Of a stretch of DNA of 64,000 nt, positions 26,252 to 33,088 are shown piece by piece. The position numbers were made by a program, and so were the translations under genes. Location of the stretch: contig DASYPP010000069.1 in the NCBI GenBank assembly GCA_036006525.1, forward strand, positions 1 to 64,000, given 5' to 3'. Source of the DNA: DASYPP01 sp036006525. GTDB lineage: Bacteria; Gemmatimonadota; Gemmatimonadetes; Gemmatimonadales; GWC2-71-9. Positions within the stretch are counted from its first letter, which is position 1. Each line of letters begins with the position of its first letter. Below the pieces are notes generated by a model. It ran no database searches. It saw nothing but the letters and a program-made list of their open reading frames with translations, and had not been told where the DNA came from.

Positions 26252-27600
26252 CCCTCTCCTCCGATGTCTTCGCCGGGGACCTTCTCGCTCCCGCGCCTGA
26301 TCCGGTCCCAGTAATCCAGCCGTTCCTTGATTTTCTTCTCGAACCCCAGCTCGCCGGGCTGGTAGAACACCTTCCCGGTCATTGCGTCCGGCAGATACTC
26401 CTGGGGGACGTATGCATCGGGAAAACTGTGCGCGTACTGGTAGCCCTTGCCATATCCCAGGTCCTTCATCAGTCCGGTCGGCGCATTCCGGATGTGCAGC
26501 GGTACCGGGGCCGCCGGGCTGTTGCGCGCCGCCTCCAGCGCGTCCCCATAGGCAAGATAGACCCGGTTCGACTTGGGCGCGGTGGCCAGGTATACCACCG
26601 CCTGGGCGATGGCCAGCTCGCCCTCCGGCGAACCCAGGAAGTGAAACGCATCCTTGGCCGCGAGGGTGACATTGAGCGCCTGGGGATCGGCCAGGCCGAT
26701 ATCCTCCGTCGCCATCCGCACCACCCGGCGCGCGATGTAGAGCGGATCCTCGCCGCCCTCGATCATGCGGGCCAGCCAGTAAAGCGCGCCCTGCGGGTCG
26801 CTGCCGCGCACCGCCTTATGCAGGGCCGAGATCAGGTTGTAATGCCCTTCCCCGCCCTTGTCGTACATCGGGACCCGGCGGGCCAGCACGTCGACGACCA
26901 GCTCGGCCGTAATCCGGCCGCCGGCACCCACCTGCTGGGCCGCCGCTTCGATCACCGCGAGCGCCCGCCGCGCGTCGCCGTCGGCCTGCTCCGCCAGGAG
27001 CGCGATGGCGCCCGGATCGGCCACCAGTTGGAGGCTGCCCACTCCACGCTCGCGGTCGGCGAGCGCGCGCTCGATGAGCTGGGTCACGTGCGCGGCGGAA
27101 AGCGGCTCCAGTACATACACCCGGCAGCGGGAGAGCAGCGCCGAGGTAAGCTCGAAGCTGGGGTTCTCGGTCGTGGCGCCGATCAGGGTGATGACGCCGT
27201 TTTCGACGTGGGGCAGGAACGCGTCCTGCTGCGCCCGGTTGAAACGATGGATCTCGTCGCAGAAGAGGATGGTGCCCCGCCCCGAGATGGTGCGGCGTTG
27301 CTCGGCTTCCTTGATGATCTCCCGCACCCGGGGGACGCCCTCGGTCACCGCGCTGAACGCGACGAATTCCCGCTCGGTGTACCGCGCGATCAGCCCCGCC
27401 AGCGTGGTCTTGCCGGAGCCGGGAGGGCCCCAGAAGATCGTGCTGCCGACGTCGCCCCGCCGGATCGCGTCGCCCAGGGGCTTCCCCGGGGCCAGCAACT
27501 GCTCCTGGCCGACCAGTTCTTCCAGGCTCTTGGGACGGAGTCGGACGGCGAGCGGCTCGGCGGAGACAAAGAGAGAGGGTGCGGGAACCGACTTGGGCAT
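26248..27600 (-). CDS. rarA: Replication-associated recombination protein RarA
   Basis: The 450-residue AAA+ ATPase acts at stalled replication forks. Seen in order: an N-terminal PLAVRLRPKSLEELVGQEQL, Walker A GPPGSGKTTLA at about residues 58-68, Walker B ILFCDEIHRFN, sensor 1 IGATTENPSFE, and a C-terminal tetramerisation part with HYNLISALHKAVRGSDPQ and LARMIEGGEDPLYIARR. All are hallmarks of the MgsA/WRNIP1 family, and the length is normal. It begins 9 bp after deoC in the same direction. Confidence 0.95.
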   Translation of the reverse strand: MPKSVPAPSLFVSAEPLAVRLRPKSLEELVGQEQLLAPGKPLGDAIRRGDVGSTIFWGPPGSGKTTLAGLIARYTEREFVAFSAVTEGVPRVREIIKEAEQRRTISGRGTILFCDEIHRFNRAQQDAFLPHVENGVITLIGATTENPSFELTSALLSRCRVYVLEPLSAAHVTQLIERALADRERGVGSLQLVADPGAIALLAEQADGDARRALAVIEAAAQQVGAGGRITAELVVDVLARRVPMYDKGGEGHYNLISALHKAVRGSDPQGALYWLARMIEGGEDPLYIARRVVRMATEDIGLADPQALNVTLAAKDAFHFLGSPEGELAIAQAVVYLATAPKSNRVYLAYGDALEAARNSPAAPVPLHIRNAPTGLMKDLGYGKGYQYAHSFPDAYVPQEYLPDAMTGKVFYQPGELGFEKKIKERLDYWDRIRRGSEKVPGEDIGGEG

Positions 27601-27609
27601 GGGGGGAAT

Positions 27610-28329
27610 TTAGTCGGGTGCGGGCAGGTATTCCGCCAACGCCTCCCGGTCCCTCCGCGACAACTCCTCGAACGCGAGCACCAATTCCTCGCTCCGGCTG
27701 GACCCGAACCGTCGGGCTCCCGCCTTGAGATACTCCATTACCTGGTGGATATCCCGGATCCCGCCCGACGCCTTCACCTGGCACCGCCCCTTCACGACCT
27801 CGTGCATCAGTCGTACATCCTCCACCGTGGCGCCGGTGGCGGCAAAGCCGGTGGAGGTCTTCACGAATTGCGCGCCGGCCTGGGCGATCCATTCACAGGC
27901 TCGCCGCTTCTCATCCTGGGTCAGGTAGCAGTTCTCGAGGATGACCTTCACGGTTTTTCCATGGGCCGCCAGCACAACCCCCTCGATGTCGCGGAGGAAC
28001 AGCGCCATCTTGCCGCCCTTGAGCGCCGGGATGTTCATCACCATGTCGATTTCATCGGCGCCGTGGTCGAGGACTTCCCGGGCCTGGAAGGCCTTCATGG
28101 CCGGCGTCTCGTTGCCGTGCGGAAACGCAATCACCGCCCCGACCCGGACCCCGGTCCCCCGCAGTCGCTCGGCGGCGAACTGTACGTAGTGGGGCTGAAC
28201 GGTCAGCGTGGCGGTGCCCAGCCGGATCGCGACCCCGGCGAACCGGCCGACCTCTTCCGGACCAGCATCGGGTCGAAGGATCGAGTGATCGAACAGGCGG
28301 GCGAAACGGGCGACGTCTAATGGTGGCAC
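27610..28329 (-). CDS. deoC: Deoxyribose-phosphate aldolase
   Basis: A 239-residue class I aldolase that cleaves 2-deoxyribose-5-phosphate to glyceraldehyde-3-phosphate and acetaldehyde. The Schiff-base lysine is in AQFVKTSTGFAATGAT, a second conserved lysine is in RCQVKASGGIRD, and VIAFPHGNE and DEIDMVMNI match the family. The N-terminal LFDHSILRPDAG corresponds to the usual IDHTLL segment. It lies 12 bp after the VOC gene and 9 bp before rarA; no other nucleoside catabolism genes are present. Confidence 0.93.
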   Translation of the reverse strand: MPPLDVARFARLFDHSILRPDAGPEEVGRFAGVAIRLGTATLTVQPHYVQFAAERLRGTGVRVGAVIAFPHGNETPAMKAFQAREVLDHGADEIDMVMNIPALKGGKMALFLRDIEGVVLAAHGKTVKVILENCYLTQDEKRRACEWIAQAGAQFVKTSTGFAATGATVEDVRLMHEVVKGRCQVKASGGIRDIHQVMEYLKAGARRFGSSRSEELVLAFEELSRRDREALAEYLPAPD

Positions 28330-28341
28330 ACCGACTCCCTG

Positions 28342-28728
28342 CTACCGGATCTCGCTCATCAGCGCCAGGAGGTTGCCATCGGGGTCGCGAAAGAAGGCCA
28401 TCCACAACTCGTGATCCGGCAGCTTCGCAATGAGGTGGGGCTCCCCCTCGAAGGTTACCCCCCGAGCCGACAACGCCTCGAAGGCTACCTGGATGTCATC
28501 AACCTTGTAGTAGATGACGGAGCTGTTTCCAGCCTGCGCCTTTGCGGGGAGGTCCAGCATGAGGCGAACCCCGCCGCAGTCGAAGAAACCAAGCCCGGGG
28601 GGAGCCTGGAAGAGAAACCGCATTCCCAGAACGTCGCGATAAAACGCGACGGCCCGATCAATATCACTGACCGGGACTGCGATCTGGCCGATGGCGGCCA
28701 ATTGAACGGCAGGAGCAGAAGTGCTCAT
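28342..28728 (-). CDS. VOC family (glyoxalase/bleomycin-resistance fold) protein
   Basis: This 128-residue protein has two beta-alpha-beta-beta-beta modules. The first holds IGQIAVPVSDIDRAVAFYRD and the second DPDGNLLALMSEI, the usual beginning and end of a VOC domain. Metal ligands would include the Glu in VTFEGEPHL or near the C-terminus; the usual first-strand His is replaced by Ala-Val, so it may not be a glyoxalase I. The family includes lyases, dioxygenases and binding proteins, and no substrate can be named. It sits between the ZIP transporter and deoC. Confidence 0.82.
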   Translation of the reverse strand: MSTSAPAVQLAAIGQIAVPVSDIDRAVAFYRDVLGMRFLFQAPPGLGFFDCGGVRLMLDLPAKAQAGNSSVIYYKVDDIQVAFEALSARGVTFEGEPHLIAKLPDHELWMAFFRDPDGNLLALMSEIR

Positions 28729-28755
28729 CGAGTTCCTCTCCGCAGGTACACGTAC

Positions 28756-29475
28756 TTACGAGACCCCCGCCGCCTTCAGCACCAGTTCCGTCACATAATA
28801 CGCCGCCGCCCCACCAAAAAACGCCAGCGGCATCCGGAATCCCCGTCGGGTCTGGAAAGTCGGCACCAGGTCCGAGGCAGCGACATAAATCGTGACGCCG
28901 GCCGAGAGCGCGAGCCCATACTCGGCCAGCACGCCGGCGCGGCCGGTCACCACCACCCCGAACACGGTCGCCAGCCCCAGCAAACCCGCCGCCCAGACCG
29001 CGCGCTTCTGGCCTTGCCCTCCCGCCATCATGATGCTGGAAATCGCGACACCCTCGGGAAGCTTGTGCAGCAACACCGCGAGAAACAGCAGGATGCCGAG
29101 CCGCCCGGAGATCAGGAAGCCGCTGGCGATCGCAACGCCGTCGAAGAAGGTATGGATCGAGAGGCCGACCAGGGCCGAGATGCCGGAGCGGCGGCTCACC
29201 TGGTGGGTCTCTTCGCCATAGTGGAAGTGGGGGGCGAACACGTGCTGGGCCAGGTGCACGGCGAGGTAGCCGCCGAAGATGAACAGTGCCGGGTGGGCGT
29301 TCCGGGCGAAGGCCTCCGGCAACATGTCCAGCATGGCGACCGAGAGCATGAAACCCGCGCCGAACGCGACGAAGCTGTCGATCAGTACCAGGCTGCGCTG
29401 TTCCCGGCGAACCACCGCATAGGCGCCGGCCAGGTTGCCCAGACCGGCGGCCAGCGCGAACAGCAGCGGTTTCAG
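28756..29475 (-). CDS. ZIP family metal transporter
   Basis: The product is 239 residues if translation begins at a CTG at 29475. The more obvious GTG at 29415 would delete most of the first membrane helix (LLFALAAGLGNLAGAYAVV). The CTG overlaps the cca stop as CTGA and has a strong AAGGAGG four bases upstream, so I prefer it. The metal-site helices read HTFFDGVAIASGF and LLHKLPEGVAIS, the two ZIP signatures with His, Asp and Glu ligands. Seven or eight membrane segments fit the family, which imports Zn or other divalent ions. Confidence 0.85.
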   Translation of the reverse strand: MKPLLFALAAGLGNLAGAYAVVRREQRSLVLIDSFVAFGAGFMLSVAMLDMLPEAFARNAHPALFIFGGYLAVHLAQHVFAPHFHYGEETHQVSRRSGISALVGLSIHTFFDGVAIASGFLISGRLGILLFLAVLLHKLPEGVAISSIMMAGGQGQKRAVWAAGLLGLATVFGVVVTGRAGVLAEYGLALSAGVTIYVAASDLVPTFQTRRGFRMPLAFFGGAAAYYVTELVLKAAGVS

Positions 29476-30674
29476 GGAGCCTCCTTCGCCAGGCGAAGCA
29501 GAGTGTCGGGCGTGTTGAGCGTGGGATCTTCGATGACCCGGGCCAGCAGGTGCTGCAGTATCCGCCCCAGACGGGGACCTTGCTCGAACCCGGCGGCGAT
29601 GAGATCCTCGCCCGTTATGGCCAGGTCCCTGGTCCGCACCGCTTCACCGCGCTGAAAGATCACCTCCGCCGTGCTGGCCCAGAGGGGCCAATTCCCCCGG
29701 CGCAGCCGCCACACCTCGGCGAGATCCCTCCAGTGCTCACCTACCTGGGCCAGCCAGCGGCGCACATCGATCGGATCGGCGCTGATTGGCGTCGCCGGGC
29801 TCCGGTCCAGCGCCTCGGCCCTCGCGATTTCGGCGTTGGACGCCTTGAGCCGGGTCAGCACCGCTCCGGGGTAGTGGCACAGCAATGCGGTCAGCAGCAC
29901 CGGGTCGCGCGGAATATCGCGCTCCCGCGGGTTGTGGAGAATGTCGATTTTCTCCCGCTCTTCGGTCATCAGCAACTCGGGAATCCAGATCGGCGCGGCG
30001 CCGATCCGCAACCAGAGGCCCGCCAGCCGGTCCAGCGACCGGGTACTCTTGAGGCTCTTGAACCACTCGTCTCTCACCCGTTCAGCCGACAGCATCCGGA
30101 GACCCGGCGCCGCGGCCACGGCCGCCTCCCAGGTGGGCTGCACCACGGTGAACTCCAGCCGCCCGGCAAACCGGGCACAGCGAAGAATCCGGAGATAATC
30201 CTCCTGGAAGCGCAGCGCCGGATCGCCCACCGCCTGGATTTTTCGGCGGGCCAGATCGATCGCGCCCTCGAACGGGTCGCGCCATTCCTGCCGGAGGGGG
30301 TGATAGGCGAGCGCGTTGATGGTGAAGTCCCGGCGGGCCAGGTCCTCGTCGATAGAAACACCATACTCCACCACGGCCCGGCGGCCATCGGTGCTCACAT
30401 CGCGGCGAAAAGTGGTGACCTCGTGCAGCTGGCGCTTGTCATCCAGCACTCCAACTGTGCCGAATTGAATGCCGACCGGCACCGTGCGGCGAAAGATCTG
30501 CTGGACCTGTTCGGGAGTCGCGGAGGTCGCGATGTCGTAGTCGGATTGCGGGGTGCCGAGCAGCGCATCTCGAAGCGCGCCACCCACGCACCACGCCTCG
30601 AAACCCGCGTCTTCCAGCCGGGAGACGACCTGGACCGTTTCCGGCGGAACCGTGAGGGAGGTCGGCAATTCCAT
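29472..30674 (-). CDS. cca: CCA tRNA nucleotidyltransferase / poly(A) polymerase family
   Basis: A 400-residue class II nucleotidyltransferase. Motifs in order: CVGGALRDALLG (nucleotide-binding loop), SDYDIATSATP with the two catalytic Asp residues, RRDFTINALAY, and the basic RFQEDYLRILRCARFAGRLE. The remainder is helical. CCA-adding enzymes of this type repair or build the tRNA 3' end; poly(A) polymerases share the same head, and the two cannot be separated with certainty by eye. There is no HD domain motif obvious in the tail. It is followed by the ZIP gene with a CTGA overlap. Confidence 0.9.
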   Translation of the reverse strand: MELPTSLTVPPETVQVVSRLEDAGFEAWCVGGALRDALLGTPQSDYDIATSATPEQVQQIFRRTVPVGIQFGTVGVLDDKRQLHEVTTFRRDVSTDGRRAVVEYGVSIDEDLARRDFTINALAYHPLRQEWRDPFEGAIDLARRKIQAVGDPALRFQEDYLRILRCARFAGRLEFTVVQPTWEAAVAAAPGLRMLSAERVRDEWFKSLKSTRSLDRLAGLWLRIGAAPIWIPELLMTEEREKIDILHNPRERDIPRDPVLLTALLCHYPGAVLTRLKASNAEIARAEALDRSPATPISADPIDVRRWLAQVGEHWRDLAEVWRLRRGNWPLWASTAEVIFQRGEAVRTRDLAITGEDLIAAGFEQGPRLGRILQHLLARVIEDPTLNTPDTLLRLAKEAP

Positions 30675-30685
30675 GCGTTAGAAGC

Positions 30686-31435
30686 TCAGCCGCAAAGGAC
30701 ACTCCCGCCGTTGACGTTCACGACCTCGCCGGTCAAGTGGCGCGCCAGGTCGGAACAGAGGAAAAGGATGGGGCCGGCAATGTCATCGGCGGTCGCAATC
30801 CGCTTGAGGGGAATGGTCGCGGTGATCCGCTGCTCTCCACCGTCACCATAGGCCGTGGTACTCATCTCGGTGAGGACCCAACCCGGCGCCACGCAGTTCA
30901 CGTTGATCCGCGGGGCGCATTCGATACACAACGACTTGGTGAGCGAAATGATCGCCCCCTTGCTGGCGGCATAGTCGCTGTGAAACGCCTCGCCCCGTTG
31001 CCCCGCGGTGCTAGAAACCAGGACCACCGACCCGCTTTTCATCCGGCGCAGCGCCGCGCCGGTGGACGCGAAGATCGACTCCAGGTTGGCTCCGAACGTC
31101 CTGCGCCACTGGGCCGGCGTCATTTTCTCGAGCGGGACTTCCTCGGGCAGCCAGATGCCGGCGTTCCCCACGAAGATGTCGAGACCGCCGAGCGCCGAGT
31201 GACACTCGTCCACCAGCCGCAGGGCGGTGGCCTGGTCGGCCAGGTCGCCACCACCGGCATAGGCCTTCCGGCCCAGGGCGCCGATCTGCTGGACCACCTC
31301 GAGCGCCGCGTCCTCGCGGTTGTGGTAGGTGATCCCCACGTCGGCACCGGCCCGCGCCAGCAGGATCGCGGCCGCCCGGCCGATCCCCCGCGAGCCCCCG
31401 GTGACCAGCGCCTTTTTCCCGGTGAGTGAGATCAT
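30686..31435 (-). CDS. Short-chain dehydrogenase/reductase (FabG-like)
   Basis: This 249-residue classical SDR has the cofactor motif TGGSRGIG at about residues 12-19, NAGIWLP, the catalytic serine in VLVSSTAG, and YAASKGA with Tyr and Lys four apart. The C-terminal NVNGG is the usual FabG-type ending. It reduces or oxidises an unknown hydroxy/keto substrate; the family includes 3-oxoacyl-ACP reductases, and nothing here fixes the substrate. It overlaps gmhA by four bases and is followed by cca 11 bp later. Confidence 0.85.
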   Translation of the reverse strand: MISLTGKKALVTGGSRGIGRAAAILLARAGADVGITYHNREDAALEVVQQIGALGRKAYAGGGDLADQATALRLVDECHSALGGLDIFVGNAGIWLPEEVPLEKMTPAQWRRTFGANLESIFASTGAALRRMKSGSVVLVSSTAGQRGEAFHSDYAASKGAIISLTKSLCIECAPRINVNCVAPGWVLTEMSTTAYGDGGEQRITATIPLKRIATADDIAGPILFLCSDLARHLTGEVVNVNGGSVLCG

Positions 31436-32019
31436 ACTGGCTGCATCATTTGCTCGACCAGTTCGACGATGATGTGCTGCACGGCGAGATGGACCTCCTG
31501 GATGTGACTGGTGATTTCGGAGGGCACCACCAGCGAGTCATCCACGCCCCCGCGAAGGGCGCCGCCCCCCTTCCCCAGGAATGCGATGGTGCCGACCTGG
31601 CGCTGCCGCGCCGCCTCGGCCGCGCGCACCAGGTTCACGCTCTTGCCGCTGGTGCTGTGCAGCACCAGCAGGTCCCCGGGCCGGCCCACCGCCCGGATCT
31701 GGCGGGCAAACACTTCGGCGAACCCGAGGTCGTTCCCGGCCGCCGTCAGAAGCGAGGTGTCCGTGGTGAGCGCGATCGCCGCAAACGGCCGGCGCTCCGC
31801 ATCGTAGCGCACCACGTACTCGGTCGCGAGGTGCTGCGCGTCGGCCGCGCTGCCCCCGTTTCCGGCGAAGAAGAGGGTTCCCCCCTGCTTCAGGGTCTCG
31901 ACATAGCGCTCGGCGATGCGCTGGATCGTGGCCGACTGGGCTGCCATCCCCAGGGCCAGGTCCGATAGCGCCCGCAGCTGCCTGGCGATGTGGTCGCTCA
32001 TGTCGGGGAGCGAAGCCAT
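31432..32019 (-). CDS. gmhA: Phosphoheptose isomerase-like SIS protein
   Basis: The 195-residue SIS-domain protein has the GmhA signature GNGGSAADAQHLATE at about residues 53-67, the second SIS strand SGKSVNLVRA and a C-terminal HIVELVEQM helix. GmhA turns sedoheptulose-7-phosphate into D-glycero-D-manno-heptose-7-phosphate for the LPS inner core or for surface heptose sugars. DiaA, a replication regulator, has a similar fold, but the His/Glu residues of the active site are kept here. The gene lies between a CpsB-type phosphatase and the SDR. Confidence 0.88.
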   Translation of the reverse strand: MASLPDMSDHIARQLRALSDLALGMAAQSATIQRIAERYVETLKQGGTLFFAGNGGSAADAQHLATEYVVRYDAERRPFAAIALTTDTSLLTAAGNDLGFAEVFARQIRAVGRPGDLLVLHSTSGKSVNLVRAAEAARQRQVGTIAFLGKGGGALRGGVDDSLVVPSEITSHIQEVHLAVQHIIVELVEQMMQPV

Positions 32020-32031
32020 GCACCCTCCTGG

Positions 32032-32784
32032 TTACTCGAAGACCGCGCGGATCCGGTCCCACCACGAAGCACGCAGCGGCAACGGGGGGACCGGAAGAAG
32101 CTCCTGGTCACCCAGGATGCGTTGGGGATTATGCCGGGCCAGCAGGTCCGCCTGGAATTCGCCGCCCCGTTCCTTCAGGATATGAAAGGCGATGGAAATC
32201 AGCCGTCCATCGCCATGGTTGTCCGCGGCCATGATGTCGATCAGGCCGTGGGAGACCAGCTCGCGGGCCCGCTTGCCGCGGGAACGGGAGGACAGGAGCG
32301 TCGTCGCGTCCACCTGGGTGCAGGCGCCCAGCGCGCGCCAGCCCCGCACCGTGTCCGGGTCACAGCAGCTGTACCGCTCCGGGTGCGCGATAAGCGGCAC
32401 CAGGCCGATCGCCACGGTGGCGCTGAGCGCGCTCTGCACCGCGGCGCGCGTCACCATGTGGGGGAACTCGACCAGGATGTAGCGGGAGCCACCAAGGGTT
32501 CCCCGCCGCCTGGTCGCCACCTCTTCCGAGATCACCCCGTCGATCATGACCTCGAGTCCCCGCGTGAGAAACGGCGCTTCGGGCGCTCGCGCGGTCAGGG
32601 CGGCAAATGCCCGGTCGTAGGCGGCAGGGATGCCCTTGTTGAGCTGGGACACCGGGAGATGGGGCGTGAGGCAGACGCCGGCCACATCGTGCCGCGCCAT
32701 CTCCTGGAGCACCGCGACCGACTGCTCGACCGAGCGGGAGCCGTCGTCCACCGCGGGCAGCAGGTGGCAGTGAAGGTCAATCAC
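32032..32784 (-). CDS. CpsB/CapC-type tyrosine-protein phosphatase (PHP fold)
   Basis: The product is 250 residues from a GTG at 32784, giving (M)IDLHCHLLPAVDDGSRS, which matches the N-terminus of the CpsB/YwqE family. The GTG overlaps the upstream stop by eight bases. The metal ligands are the HCH near residue 5, Asp13-Asp14 in AVDDGS, His in LTPHLP, LIAHPERY and MAADNHG. These manganese enzymes remove phosphate from the tyrosine tail of polysaccharide co-polymerase kinases. No such kinase lies in this window, but the exopolysaccharide locus upstream would be a natural client. Confidence 0.85.
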   Translation of the reverse strand: MIDLHCHLLPAVDDGSRSVEQSVAVLQEMARHDVAGVCLTPHLPVSQLNKGIPAAYDRAFAALTARAPEAPFLTRGLEVMIDGVISEEVATRRRGTLGGSRYILVEFPHMVTRAAVQSALSATVAIGLVPLIAHPERYSCCDPDTVRGWRALGACTQVDATTLLSSRSRGKRARELVSHGLIDIMAADNHGDGRLISIAFHILKERGGEFQADLLARHNPQRILGDQELLPVPPLPLRASWWDRIRAVFE

Positions 32785-33088
32785 CGCGACCCACCGGGTG
32801 CTGCAGAAGATCGGTGGCGAAACCATCGAGGCCGGACGGCCGCTCCTGGGCCTGGGCCAGCAGCGCGAGGGTGATCAACGCGTCCGCAGCCAGCAGGTCC
32901 AGCGCGACCGGGCGACCGGCGGTCGGGTCCCGTTCTACCTGGCGCAGGGCCTCGCGGCTGGCCTCCGCTAATGTCTCGGCGACCGAGTTACCCGGAGCGA
33001 CCGATTGCACGTGTTGTCGCACGCGCTCCCGGAGAGCCGCCGGTGCCCGCGCGGTATGGCGCGCCAGCCAGGGCCCGGTCGGTTCCAA
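32777..33088 (-). CDS. Small hypothetical protein after alaS
   Basis: I do not recognise this 103-residue protein. It is helical and Ala/Leu-rich with no membrane segment or signal peptide. A hydrophobic middle (LDLLAADALITLALLAQAQ) is preceded by a basic amphipathic stretch (AALRERVRQHV). It starts directly at the alaS stop codon and its own end overlaps the CpsB-type phosphatase start by eight bases. This tight fit between two well-supported genes is the main argument that it is real. The size and composition suit a small helical adaptor, but no function should be claimed. Confidence 0.65.
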   Translation of the reverse strand: MEPTGPWLARHTARAPAALRERVRQHVQSVAPGNSVAETLAEASREALRQVERDPTAGRPVALDLLAADALITLALLAQAQERPSGLDGFATDLLQHPVGRGD

